Assembly: GCF_000421565.1 (NCBI RefSeq)
Contig: NZ_ATXG01000015.1
Location: 1 to 64,000, forward strand
Source: Agromyces subbeticus DSM 16689
GTDB taxonomy: Bacteria > Actinomycetota > Actinomycetes > Actinomycetales > Microbacteriaceae
DNA: 64,000 nt
Direction: 5' to 3'
The stretch's first letter is position 1. The number at the start of each line of letters is the position of its first letter. A program made the position numbers and the translations under genes. The notes beneath the pieces are model-generated. The model worked only from the letters and a program-made list of their open reading frames with translations, was not told the DNA's origin and did not search any database. Below are positions 8,414 through 17,197 of the stretch, one piece after another.

Positions 8414-8766
8414 GAATATCTCCTCGACAAGGGGTGGGGTTCGTCTTCCAGCGTAGTGTGAGCCGCCCTCACCGTTGCGCGGTGTTGCTGTGAGACCTCA
8501 CGACCGGCTCCTCCTGCACTTCGCGCGCGAAGCGGGCTGGTAGACTTCATGGTCGGTCATCTGTTCCCTCGGGGGCGATGATCGTGAACTTCGGCGAGGG
8601 AGGCCCTGGTTCGTCCGCGAGAGCGGGCGCGAGGGCATCCGTGATCGACGCGGTAGGAGCAGGCTCCACGGCTTTTCCTCACGCTTCTGCGCACATCGGC
8701 TGCGCGCGTTCGAGTCGAAAACAACAGACACACGATCTGGGCCGCGAGCCCGCAAGGAGAGACATC
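8414..8766. other. 353-bp non-coding region between gnd and rplY
   Basis: Carries the divergent promoters. TAGACT at 8541-8546 is a good -10 for rplY and would put transcription start near 8553, leaving a leader of about 214 nt before the rplY ATG. On the other strand the gnd ribosome site CGAGGAG lies at 8420-8426. I see no convincing gene here. The long rplY leader contains short G/C-rich inverted segments that could fold but match no riboswitch I recognise. Confidence 0.5.
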
Positions 8767-9399
8767 ATGGACGAAGACAACAAGGTCGTCGCTGACACCC
8801 GCGAATCGTTCGGCAAGGGCGCCGCCCGCAAGCTGCGCGCCACCGGCAAGATCCCCGCGGTGGTCTACGGCCACGGCACCGACCCCAAGCACATTGCGCT
8901 GCCCGCGCACCAGATCGGCCTGATCCTGCGCAAGGCCAACGCCGTACTCGACCTGCAGATCGACGGCAAGAGCCAGCTCGCCCTCGTGAAGGACGTGCAG
9001 AAGGACCCGGTGCACCAGGTCATCGAGCACCTCGACCTCATCGTCATCAAGAAGGGCGAGAAGGTTCAGGTCGAGGTTCCCGTGCACCTCGAGGGCGAGA
9101 CCGCCCCCGGCACCATCGCCGACGTCGACCAGCACACCCTCTCGCTCGAGGCAGAGGCGACGCACATCCCCGAGCGCATCGTCGTCAACGTCGAGGGCCT
9201 CGAAGAGGGCACGCAGATCCTCGCGGGCGCCGTCGAACTGCCCAAGGGCTCCACGCTCCTCTCCGACCCCGAGGCGCTCGTCATCAACGTGCACACGCCG
9301 CAGAAGGTCGACCTCGGCGAGGAGGCCGCCGAGGCCGCTGCCGAGGGCGAGGCCACCGAGGCCGCAGCCGACGAGGCCGCAGCGGAGTCGGCCGAGTAA
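8767..9399 (+). CDS. rplY: 50S ribosomal protein L25 / general stress protein Ctc
   Basis: Binds 5S rRNA in the large ribosomal subunit; the long Ctc form is also a stress protein. 210 residues: the L25 N-terminal domain (TRESFGKGAARKLRATGKIP, then VVYGHG) followed by the Ctc-type C-terminal beta domain (VEVPVHLEGETAPG) and an Ala/Glu-rich acidic tail from about residue 182. The ATG at 8767 is preferred because AAGGAGAG lies 6 bases upstream. Placed directly before pth, as in many actinobacteria. Confidence 0.95.
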   Translation: MDEDNKVVADTRESFGKGAARKLRATGKIPAVVYGHGTDPKHIALPAHQIGLILRKANAVLDLQIDGKSQLALVKDVQKDPVHQVIEHLDLIVIKKGEKVQVEVPVHLEGETAPGTIADVDQHTLSLEAEATHIPERIVVNVEGLEEGTQILAGAVELPKGSTLLSDPEALVINVHTPQKVDLGEEAAEAAAEGEATEAAADEAAAESAE

Positions 9400-9497
9400 C
9401 AGCGGGCATCACGCGTCGGGGCCTCGCCCCCTGCATCCGGGTACGCTCGGAATGCGGGGCGCGGGGCCCTGCTGCTTCTCACCCACCTGGAGGTCGC

Positions 9498-10127
9498 ATG
9501 GGATTCCTCGACCTGCTGCACGCCCGCCGGAAGGACACCACGTTGGCCGAGAACACCTGGCTCGTCGTCGGCCTCGGCAATCCCGGCGCGCAGTACGCCG
9601 GCAACCGGCACAACGTGGGCCAGATGGTCGCCGACGAGCTCGCCGCTCGCATCGGCGCGCCGTTCAAGAGCCACAAGACACCCGCTCGCGTCGCCGAGGG
9701 GTTTCTGCGTCCGGGCGGCCCGAAGCTCGTGATCGCCAAGCCCAACAGCTTCATGAACACCTCGGGCGGGCCGGTCTCGGCGCTGCTCAAGTTCTACTCG
9801 CTCGATGCCGACCGACTCATCGTCGTCCACGACGAACTCGACCTGCCCTTCGACACCGTGCGGCTCAAGCAGGGCGGCGGCCATGGCGGGCACAACGGGC
9901 TCCGCGACATCCAGAAGGCGACGGATGCCGCGCCGTTCCTGCGCGTGCGCGTCGGCATCGGCCGACCGCCAGGCCGCCAGGACCCCGCCGACTTCGTGCT
10001 CAAGGACTTCTCGGGCACCGAGCGCGCTGCCCTGCCCAACCTGCTGTCCGACGCAGCCGACGCCGTCGAGGCGGTCGCGAGCGACGGGCTCGTCGCCGCG
10101 CAGCAGCGGTTCCACGCGCCGAGCTGA
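9498..10127 (+). CDS. pth: Peptidyl-tRNA hydrolase
   Basis: Frees stalled tRNAs by cleaving the peptidyl-tRNA ester bond. 209 residues with the hallmark blocks: VVGLGNPGAQYAGNRHNVGQ (catalytic His) near residue 20, NSFMNTSGGPV near 83, HDELDLPFDTVRLKQGGGHG and GHNGLRDI near 110-135. The ATG at 9498 follows TGGAGG with good spacing. The strand-switch partner RNase H gene ends 15 bp downstream. Confidence 0.96.
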   Translation: MGFLDLLHARRKDTTLAENTWLVVGLGNPGAQYAGNRHNVGQMVADELAARIGAPFKSHKTPARVAEGFLRPGGPKLVIAKPNSFMNTSGGPVSALLKFYSLDADRLIVVHDELDLPFDTVRLKQGGGHGGHNGLRDIQKATDAAPFLRVRVGIGRPPGRQDPADFVLKDFSGTERAALPNLLSDAADAVEAVASDGLVAAQQRFHAPS

Positions 10128-10141
10128 TCGGCTGGCGCGGC

Positions 10142-10909
10142 TCAGATCAGGCCGCGGAGGAAGTCTTCGGGCGACACGCCATCGGCCTGTGCGCGGAGCC
10201 GCAGCCGGTCGAGCTCTTCGGTCGAGAGCTCGAGCGTGATGCTGTGCCACGCTTCGGCGACCTCGTCGAGACTGAACAGGGCGTCGTCGAGTTCGGGTGC
10301 GGTGATGCTGATCTCGGGTGCGCCGAGATCGACGGGCTCGATCAGCGCCGGCTCGACGACCGTCGGCTCGACGAGCGCCGGCTCGACGAGCGCCGGTTCG
10401 GGCACGACCGGCTCGAGCGCAGCGGATGCCGCGGTGTCGGTCTCGACTCGGGCGTTCCAGCCCGGCCCGCTCGGCACCGCGATGCCGCGCTGGTACGCCT
10501 CGGCGACCGCGCGGGCACGCACATCGGCCGCCTCGTTGAGTTCGTGGCCGATGTGGCCCTTCACCCACTCGAAGCGGTAGCGCCGGCCCGAGATGGCCTC
10601 GTCGATCTCCTGCAGCAGCTCGACGTTCATGACGGCCTTGCCGTCGGCCTTGCGCCAGCCCTTGCGCTTCCAGCCGGGCATCCACTTCGTCACCGAGTTG
10701 ATCACGTACTGGCTGTCGCACTGCACCAGCAGCTCGTCGTCGACGTGCGCCGTGGCGCGGAAGAGCTCGAGCACGGCCTTCAGCTCGCCCTGGTTGTTCG
10801 TGGCGTGCTTCCAGCCGCCGGCGGCCCAGCAGGTGTCGTCGACGTACCAGGCCCAGCCGGCCGGACCTGGGTTTCCGAGGGCCGATCCATCGGCGGCGGC
10901 GATGATCAT
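10142..10909 (-). CDS. Ribonuclease H family protein with a Pro-Glu repeat linker and a ribbon-helix-helix-like C-terminus
   Basis: Residues 1-140 form an RNase HI fold with its four catalytic carboxylates visible at D7 (ADGSALGNPG), E42 (NNQGELKAVL), D65 (VQCDSQYVI) and D129 (GHIGHELNEAAD). It should cut RNA in RNA-DNA hybrids. The tail is unusual: four to five tandem (A/V)(L/V)(V/I)(E/P)EP-like pentapeptides around residues 165-192, then ITLELSTEELDRLRLRAQAD and GVSPEDFLRGLI, which resembles a ribbon-helix-helix domain. 255 residues against about 150 for a plain RNase HI. The ATG at 10909 has AGGAGG upstream. Confidence 0.88.
   Translation of the reverse strand: MIIAAADGSALGNPGPAGWAWYVDDTCWAAGGWKHATNNQGELKAVLELFRATAHVDDELLVQCDSQYVINSVTKWMPGWKRKGWRKADGKAVMNVELLQEIDEAISGRRYRFEWVKGHIGHELNEAADVRARAVAEAYQRGIAVPSGPGWNARVETDTAASAALEPVVPEPALVEPALVEPTVVEPALIEPVDLGAPEISITAPELDDALFSLDEVAEAWHSITLELSTEELDRLRLRAQADGVSPEDFLRGLI
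10335..10409 (-). repeat. Five tandem 15-bp units inside the RNase H gene
   Basis: Units of the type GGCTCGACGAGCGCC (plus-strand sense) start at 10335, 10350, 10365, 10380 and 10395; two are identical and the outer ones diverged. They keep the reading frame and encode the ALVEP-type linker repeats, so copy number can change without a frameshift. Confidence 0.85.
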
Positions 10910-11010
10910 GTGCGGGAGCCTCCTGGCGTTCGACGTGCCCGGCAATCGTATCGGCGACGGGCGACGGGCATCGTGCTTCGGCGGCCGGCCATCGTGTCGG
11001 GGGCGCCGCG

Positions 11011-11016
11011 TAGACT
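11011..11016 (+). promoter_or_regulatory. -10 element of the leaderless mfd promoter
   Basis: TAGACT followed by exactly six bases and the GTG start of mfd at 11023; no ribosome-binding site lies between, as expected for a leaderless mRNA. Confidence 0.65.
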
Positions 11017-11022
11017 CGACGG

Positions 11023-14000
11023 GTGAACCTCCAGGGCTTTCTCACGGCGCTTTCGCGTGCCGAAACCGTCGACGCCGCACTCGCAGAAGCCCAGCGCAAC
11101 GCAGATTTCTCCGCTCCGGCGGGTCTCGACGCTCCGCTGCTCGCCGGCCTCGTGCAGCGCCGTGCAGCGGCCGGGCTCCCGCCGGCACTGCTCGTCATCA
11201 CCGCGACGAGCCGCGAGGGCGAGTCGCTGCAGGCGTCGCTCGCGCCCTATCTCGGCGACGACGCCGAACTGCTCGAGTTCCCCGCGTGGGAGACGCTGCC
11301 GCACGAGCGACTGAGCCCCTCGGCCGAGACGGTGGGCCGCCGGCTGCATGCGCTGCGGCGCATGCACGACTGGGCAGAGGCCGGCTCGCGGCATCCGCTC
11401 GTCGTCGTCGCCTCGGTTCGTGCCGCCCTGCAACCGCTCGCCGACAACCTCGCGTCGCTCGACCCGGTCGAGCTCGTCGCCGGCGGGCGCGGCTACAACC
11501 TCTCCGAGCTCGCGGTGAAGCTCGTCGACCTCGCATATGCGCGAGTCGACATGGTCGCGCGGCGCGGCGAGTTCGCGGTGCGCGGCGGCATCCTCGACGT
11601 GTTCCCGCCCACGGCCGACCACCCCGTTCGCGTCGAGTTCTTCGGCGACGAGGTCGAAGAGCTGCGCGCATTCTCGGTGGCCGACCAGCGGTCGCTGCCC
11701 GACGTCATCGAGCGCGTGACCCTGCCGCCGAGCCGCGAACTGCTGCTCACCGGGCCCGTGCGCCAGCGTGCGCGAGAGATGGTGCACGAGTTCCCGAGCC
11801 TGTCGCAGTTGCTCGAGAAGGTCGCAGAGGGCATCCCCGTCGAGGGCATGGAGTCGCTTGCGCCTGCGCTGCTCGAACGGCTCGTGCCGCTCACCCACTA
11901 CCTGCCGCAGGGTGCGGCCGTCGCGGTGCTCGCGCCCGAGCGGGTTGCCGGCCGAGCGGTCAGCCTCGGCGAGACCAACCGCGAGTTCCTGGGCGCCGCC
12001 TGGAGCGCGGCGACCGCGGGCGCCGACGCCCCGATCGACCTCGCGGCCGGCGACTTCCTCACCGTGCGACAGCTTCGCGACGCCGCGCTGTTCAGTGCGC
12101 CGGGCATGCCGGATCCCGGCCGGGTGTGGTGGAACTTCTCGGGCTTCGACATCGGCGACGCCGCCGAGGTCGTCGCAGCTGCCGGTGGCGAGGCTGCGGT
12201 GCACGCGGCCGGCGCATCGACGACGGTGCGACTCGCTGCCAACGCGATGCCGAGCTTCCAGGGAAACGTGGCCGGCGCGGTCGAGCACGCCGCCGAACGC
12301 CTGCGTGCGGGATGGAGCCTCGTCGTGGCATCCGCCGGTCACGGCCTCGTCGAGCGCGCGCGCGACGTGCTCGCCGAAGCCGGTCTCGCTGCCCGACTCG
12401 TCGACGAGGTGCCCGCTGCACTCGAACCCGGCGTCGCCTACCTCGTGCAGGCCGATGCCGCTCGCGGGTACGAGGTGCCCGAGATCAAGCTGGGGCTGCT
12501 CGCCGAGGCCGAGTTCTACGGCCGCGCCGCCGGGTACGACGCCCGACAGGGCAAGAAGCTCGCGAGCCGTCGGCGCAACGTCGTCGACCCGCTGCAGCTG
12601 AAGGCCGGCGACCACGTCGTGCACCAGACGCACGGCATCGGCCGGTTCATCGAAATGGTGCAGCGCGAGGTCGCCACCGGTTCGCGGCCCAAGGGGCCGA
12701 GTCGCACCGCCGGCATCGCGCAGGCGCCCACGGCGGTGCGCGAGTACCTCGTCATCGAGTACGCCCCCTCGAAGCGCGGCCAGCCCGGCGACCGGCTCTT
12801 CGTGCCGACCGACCAGCTCGACCTGCTCTCGCGCTACGTCGGCGGCGAGGCCCCGACGCTCTCGAAGATGGGCGGCAGCGACTGGTCGCAGACCAAGGGC
12901 CGCGCTCGCAAGGCCGTGCGCGACATCGCCGTCGAACTCGTGAAGCTCTACTCGGCGCGCATGGCGTCGAAGGGGCACGCGTTCGGCCCCGACACCCCGT
13001 GGCAGCACGAGCTCGAAGAGGCCTTCCCCTTCACCGAGACGCCCGATCAGCTGCAGACGATCGACGAGGTCAAGGCCGACATGGAGCGGTCGATCCCCAT
13101 GGATCGCCTGCTCGCCGGCGACGTCGGCTTCGGCAAGACCGAGGTCGCGGTGCGCGCCGCGTTCAAGGCGATCCAAGACGGCAAGCAGGTCGCGATGCTC
13201 GTACCGACGACCTTGCTCGTCAAGCAGCACCTCGAGACGTTCAACGAGCGATTCGCCGGATTCCCCGTGCACGTGCGCGCGCTCAGCCGCTTCCAGAGCG
13301 ACAAGGAGGCCCGCGAGACCATCGCGGGCCTCGCCGACGGCACCGTCGACATGGTCATCGGCACCCACCGCATCCTCACCGAGAAGGTGATCTTCAAAGA
13401 CGTCGGCCTCGTGATCATCGATGAGGAGCAGCGCTTCGGCGTCGAGCACAAAGACGCGCTCAAGAAACTGAAGACCAATGTCGACATCCTCGCGATGAGC
13501 GCAACGCCGATCCCGCGGTCGCTCGAGATGGCGGTCACCGGCATCCGTGAGATGTCGACGCTCGCGACGCCGCCAGAAGACCGGCACCCGATCCTGACCT
13601 TCGTCGGGCCCTACTCCGAGCAGCAGGTCGGTGCGGCGATCCGGCGCGAGATGCTGCGCGAGGGGCAGGTCTTCTTCGTGCACAACCGGGTCTCGTCGAT
13701 CAATCGCGCAGCCGCGCAGCTCGCCGAGCTCGTGCCCGAGGCGCGCATCGCGGTGGCGCACGGCCAGCTCAACGAGCACGTGCTCGAGCAGATCGTGAAC
13801 GACTTCTGGGAGCGCAAGTTCGATGTGCTCGTCTCGACGACGATCATCGAGACCGGTCTCGACATCACGAATGCGAACACGATCATCATCGACCGGGCCG
13901 ACAAGTACGGGCTCAGCCAACTGCACCAGTTGCGCGGCCGCGTGGGGCGTGGTCGTGAGCGCGCGTACGGCTACTTCCTCTACGACCCGGCGAAGCCGCT

Positions 14001-14739
14001 CTCCGAGACCGCGCACGACCGGCTCTCGACGATCGCCGCGAACAACGAACTCGGCAGCGGCATGCAGGTCGCGCTGAAAGACCTCGAGATCCGCGGCGCC
14101 GGCAACCTGCTCGGCGCCGAGCAGGCCGGGCACATCGCGGGCGTCGGGTTCGACCTGTATCTCCGCATGATCGGCGAGGCGGTCTCGGCATTCCGCGGTG
14201 ACGTCGCGACCGGCCAGACCGAACTCCGGCTCGAACTGCCGGTCGACGCGCACATCCCCGACGACTACGTCGACAGCGAGCGACTGCGTCTCGAGGCCTA
14301 TCAGAAGCTCTCAGCAGCGAGCGGGCCCGCCGCCAAAGAGGGGCAGATCGACCAGGTCGTCGACGAGCTCGTCGACCGCTACGGCGAACCGCCCGAGCAG
14401 GTCAAGCACCTCGTCTCGATCTCCCGCCTGCGCCGGGCGGCGCAACGCGCGGGCCTCTCCGATGTCATCGCCACGGGCTCGAAGCTCCGCATCGCGCCGG
14501 CGACGATACCCGACTCACGTCGAGTGCGACTCGAGCGCATGTACCCGGGCGCGAAGCAGTTCGCCCAGAACGACGTGATCCTCGTACCGTTCCCGGTCGT
14601 GAACGGCGAGCTGCCGAACGACGGCGACCTCATCGAGTGGGTGTCGCGGCTGGTCGAGACGATCTTCCCGGTGCCAGAAGCTCCGGCGACGGATGCCGCT
14701 GCGCCGACGTCGCCCGCGAACTCCGGCACCACCGGCTGA
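11023..14739 (+). CDS. mfd: Transcription-repair coupling factor Mfd
   Basis: ATP-driven translocase that pushes stalled RNA polymerase off DNA lesions and recruits UvrA. 1238 residues, typical for actinobacteria. N-terminal UvrB-like domains; RNA polymerase-interacting region with HVVHQTHGIGRFIEM near residue 533; helicase core with Walker A LLAGDVGFGKTEVAVRAAFK near 700, DEEQ box IIDEEQRFGVEH near 800, SATPIPRSLEMA near 826 and motif VI LRGRVGRGRERAYGYF near 970; C-terminal TRCF domain. The GTG at 11023 is supported by the TAGACT six bases upstream. Confidence 0.97.
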   Translation: MNLQGFLTALSRAETVDAALAEAQRNADFSAPAGLDAPLLAGLVQRRAAAGLPPALLVITATSREGESLQASLAPYLGDDAELLEFPAWETLPHERLSPSAETVGRRLHALRRMHDWAEAGSRHPLVVVASVRAALQPLADNLASLDPVELVAGGRGYNLSELAVKLVDLAYARVDMVARRGEFAVRGGILDVFPPTADHPVRVEFFGDEVEELRAFSVADQRSLPDVIERVTLPPSRELLLTGPVRQRAREMVHEFPSLSQLLEKVAEGIPVEGMESLAPALLERLVPLTHYLPQGAAVAVLAPERVAGRAVSLGETNREFLGAAWSAATAGADAPIDLAAGDFLTVRQLRDAALFSAPGMPDPGRVWWNFSGFDIGDAAEVVAAAGGEAAVHAAGASTTVRLAANAMPSFQGNVAGAVEHAAERLRAGWSLVVASAGHGLVERARDVLAEAGLAARLVDEVPAALEPGVAYLVQADAARGYEVPEIKLGLLAEAEFYGRAAGYDARQGKKLASRRRNVVDPLQLKAGDHVVHQTHGIGRFIEMVQREVATGSRPKGPSRTAGIAQAPTAVREYLVIEYAPSKRGQPGDRLFVPTDQLDLLSRYVGGEAPTLSKMGGSDWSQTKGRARKAVRDIAVELVKLYSARMASKGHAFGPDTPWQHELEEAFPFTETPDQLQTIDEVKADMERSIPMDRLLAGDVGFGKTEVAVRAAFKAIQDGKQVAMLVPTTLLVKQHLETFNERFAGFPVHVRALSRFQSDKEARETIAGLADGTVDMVIGTHRILTEKVIFKDVGLVIIDEEQRFGVEHKDALKKLKTNVDILAMSATPIPRSLEMAVTGIREMSTLATPPEDRHPILTFVGPYSEQQVGAAIRREMLREGQVFFVHNRVSSINRAAAQLAELVPEARIAVAHGQLNEHVLEQIVNDFWERKFDVLVSTTIIETGLDITNANTIIIDRADKYGLSQLHQLRGRVGRGRERAYGYFLYDPAKPLSETAHDRLSTIAANNELGSGMQVALKDLEIRGAGNLLGAEQAGHIAGVGFDLYLRMIGEAVSAFRGDVATGQTELRLELPVDAHIPDDYVDSERLRLEAYQKLSAASGPAAKEGQIDQVVDELVDRYGEPPEQVKHLVSISRLRRAAQRAGLSDVIATGSKLRIAPATIPDSRRVRLERMYPGAKQFAQNDVILVPFPVVNGELPNDGDLIEWVSRLVETIFPVPEAPATDAAAPTSPANSGTTG

Positions 14740-14765
14740 GCAAACGGCACCCCGGCTGAGCACGC

Positions 14766-14782
14766 CGCCGGCTGAGCCGGCG
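14766..14782. terminator. Hairpin between mfd and the nhaA cluster
   Basis: CGCCGGC-TGA-GCCGGCG gives a perfect 7-bp stem with a 3-base loop between two convergent genes. No T-tract follows; in high-GC actinobacteria such hairpins often still terminate. The motif CCGGCTGAGC occurs three times from 14732 to 14777. Confidence 0.45.
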
Positions 14783-14802
14783 AGCCACGCGGCATCCGCT
14801 CG

Positions 14803-15129
14803 CTACGGCTTCAGGTGGCCCCACTCGGCGAGGAACTCCTCGACCGACATGCGCTCGAGGTCGGCGTTGATCGTGCGCAGCAGCGCGTCGGCCTCGTCGA
14901 GCGAGCCGGCTTTGGTGCGCATCACGGGGGTATCCGTGCCGGTGCGCACGACGACGAGGTCGGCGATCGACGGTCCGCCGATTCCCGTGGTCTCGCCGGC
15001 GAGCAGCAGGGTCACGTGAATCGCCTTGCGGATTCCACGCAGGCGGCGTTCGTGCAACTCCGCCCGGAGGTACCGGCTGGCCGGTTCGGGGCCCTCCGAC
15101 CGGAACGGCAGCTCGCGATGCGTGCTCAT
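14803..15129 (-). CDS. Hypothetical protein translationally coupled to nhaA
   Basis: 108 residues with no signal peptide and no membrane helix; mixed charge and rich in Glu/Arg (SRYLRAELHERRLRGIRKAI, SVEEFLAEWGHLKP). I do not recognise a family. The ATG at 15129 overlaps the nhaA stop by 4 bp (ATGA), so it is made together with the antiporter. Confidence 0.65.
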   Translation of the reverse strand: MSTHRELPFRSEGPEPASRYLRAELHERRLRGIRKAIHVTLLLAGETTGIGGPSIADLVVVRTGTDTPVMRTKAGSLDEADALLRTINADLERMSVEEFLAEWGHLKP

Positions 15130-16325
15130 CGCGAGAACGCCCCGCCGACACCCTCGCGAGCACCGTGCCGGCGGTATTGCGCCGAGCGCAGGCTCACGAG
15201 CACCGCGGAGACCACGATCGCGATGCCCGAACCGAGCAGCACCGCCAGCGTGCCCTCGTCGGCGACCTCGGGCAGGCCGGCGAACGCGAGCTCGTTCATG
15301 AGCAGCGACACCGTGAAGCCGATGCCACCGAGGGCGCCCACGACGAGCAGGTCGCCGAGTGTCAGCGGAGTGCCCGTTCGGCGCCGCACGACCAGGGCGC
15401 CGAGAATGCCGGCGAGCATGATGCCGATGATCTTGCCGACGGGCAGGCCGATGAGGATGCCCCAGAAGGCCGGGTCGAGCTCGCTCGGCCGCACCTGCGG
15501 CACCGCGACCATCGCCGCCGAGAAGGCGAACAGCGGCAGGATGATGCCGTTCGACCACGGCTCGAGCGCGTGCACGGCCCGCCCGCCGGGTCGGCGGGCC
15601 ATCACGAGGCCGAGGGCGACGCCCGCGATCGTCGCGTGCACGCCCGACTGGTAGACGAAGTACCACGCGAGCACGCCGAGCACGATGAGCACGAGCGCGA
15701 TGGGCCACTGCGGACGCCGTGCCAGGATCCACGCCGAGCGCGGCTTCATCATGCGGCTCACGGCGCCGAAGAGGGCGATGGCGATGCCCGCGAAGCCGAG
15801 CGCAGCGAGGTCGGCGTCGGCGGTGAAGAAGAAGGCGATGATGAGGATCGCGATGAGGTCGTCGAGCACCGCGAGCGCGAGCAGGAACACACGCACCCGG
15901 GTCGGGATCCACCGGCCGAACATCGCGAGCACGCCGAGCGCGAAGGCGATATCGGTCGCCGTCGGGATCGGCCAGCCGTCGGCCGTCGGAGTGCCCACGG
16001 TGAAGGCGAGGAAGATCAGCGCGGGCACGACGACGCCGCCGACCGCCGCGATGGCGGGCAGCAGCGCCTTCGACATCGTGTTGAGCTCGCCGATGACGAG
16101 TTCGCGTTTCAGCTCGACTGCGACGATGAAGAAGAAGACGGCGAGCAGCCCGTCACTGATCCAGTGGCCGGCCGAAAGGTCGAGGCCGAGCCACGGCAGA
16201 TCGAGATGCTCGGTCTTCAGTTCGATGAGCGCCGGCCCGAGCGACAGGTTGGCGAGCACGAGGCCGAGCACGGCGGCGATGAGGAGGAGGGCTGCTGACC
16301 AGCGCTCGGAGCGGAGGAAGTTCAT
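15126..16325 (-). CDS. nhaA: Na+/H+ antiporter NhaA
   Basis: Exports Na+ (Li+) in exchange for protons across the cytoplasmic membrane, controlling pH and sodium. 399 residues with about 11-12 membrane helices. Family blocks: ISDGLLAVFFFIVAVELKRE near residue 55, the ion-binding Asp in PTATDIAFALGVLAMFG near 120, LAVLDDLIAILIIAFFF near 150, and GGIGFTVSLLMNELAF near 345. The ATG at 16325 has CTGGAG 5 bases upstream. Confidence 0.95.
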   Translation of the reverse strand: MNFLRSERWSAALLLIAAVLGLVLANLSLGPALIELKTEHLDLPWLGLDLSAGHWISDGLLAVFFFIVAVELKRELVIGELNTMSKALLPAIAAVGGVVVPALIFLAFTVGTPTADGWPIPTATDIAFALGVLAMFGRWIPTRVRVFLLALAVLDDLIAILIIAFFFTADADLAALGFAGIAIALFGAVSRMMKPRSAWILARRPQWPIALVLIVLGVLAWYFVYQSGVHATIAGVALGLVMARRPGGRAVHALEPWSNGIILPLFAFSAAMVAVPQVRPSELDPAFWGILIGLPVGKIIGIMLAGILGALVVRRRTGTPLTLGDLLVVGALGGIGFTVSLLMNELAFAGLPEVADEGTLAVLLGSGIAIVVSAVLVSLRSAQYRRHGAREGVGGAFSR

Positions 16326-16507
16326 TGGACTCCAGTTCGGACGAGCCGGCACGAGCTGCGCTGGGTTCGAGCTGAGCCGAGTGCGTCTGCGAGGTCGATC
16401 GAGGGGTGACGACGGTCTCCCATCGGCCGACCAGACTTCCCGGCGCTCCTCAGTGCAGTCTACGGGCGAGGGCGTTCGAGCCCGTGCGCCGCGCCTACGC
16501 TGGTGCA

Positions 16508-17179
16508 GTGACCCTCTCGCTCTGGGCGACGCTGCTCGCCGCCTGCTTCGTGATCAGCTTCACCCCGGGCGCAGGCGCGATCAACACGATGGGCAACTCC
16601 CTGAACGCGGGGTTCCGCCGCTCGATCTGGGGCATCATCGGCCAGCAGGTCGCCCTCATCGTGCACATCCTGATCGTCGCCGCCGGCGTCGGAGTCCTTG
16701 TCGCCCGTTCGCCGGTCGCGTTCGAGGTCATCCGCTATGCGGGCGCCGCCTACCTCGTCTACCTCGGCATTCGGCAGCTGCTCGCGAAGCCGCAGCCGCC
16801 GGGCGGCGCCGATGACGGCGATCGCGCCGAGGGAGGCGAGACGAATGTCGCGTTGCGGGCGCCGAGCCCGAGCCTCGAGTCGCGCTGGTCGATGTTCCGC
16901 AGGGGGGTCTGGGTGAACCTCCTGAATCCCAAGGCGATCGTGTTCTTCCTCGCGTTCCTGCCGCAGTTCCTCCGCCCCGAGCTCCCGCTCCTTCCGCAGT
17001 ACCTGATCGTCGGCCTGACCGTCGTCGTCGTCGACGTGATCGTGATGTGGGGATTCTTCGCGGTGGCCGCGCACAGCCTGCGGCGGTTCACCCGCTCGGT
17101 GCGGGGCCAGCGCACGCTGAACGGCGTCTTCGGTTCGCTGTTCATCGCCGTGGGCGTGCTGCTCGCCGTCGTGCATTGA
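16508..17179 (+). CDS. LysE/RhtB family amino-acid exporter
   Basis: 223 residues with six predicted membrane helices and the family signature SFTPGAGAINTMGNSLNAG near residue 17 and WVNLLNPKAIVFFLAFLPQF near 135. The family exports amino acids or derivatives (lysine, threonine, homoserine lactone); the substrate is not predictable. The internal loop (GGADDGDRAEGGETN) is longer than usual. The GTG at 16508 is chosen because TACGCT lies exactly six bases upstream (leaderless) and the protein then begins at helix 1. Confidence 0.87.
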   Translation: MTLSLWATLLAACFVISFTPGAGAINTMGNSLNAGFRRSIWGIIGQQVALIVHILIVAAGVGVLVARSPVAFEVIRYAGAAYLVYLGIRQLLAKPQPPGGADDGDRAEGGETNVALRAPSPSLESRWSMFRRGVWVNLLNPKAIVFFLAFLPQFLRPELPLLPQYLIVGLTVVVVDVIVMWGFFAVAAHSLRRFTRSVRGQRTLNGVFGSLFIAVGVLLAVVH

Positions 17180-17197
17180 GCGACCTAGGCTGCCGGT

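Noticed and set aside
9066-11201. A 711-codon reverse-strand frame across rplY, pth and RNase H
   Set aside because: A shadow of three well-supported genes with no family signature.
10906-14253. A 1115-codon open frame antisense to mfd
   Set aside because: It is the mirror of mfd codon bias in very GC-rich DNA: low-complexity Arg/Asp/Leu-rich translation, no domain, no ribosome site.
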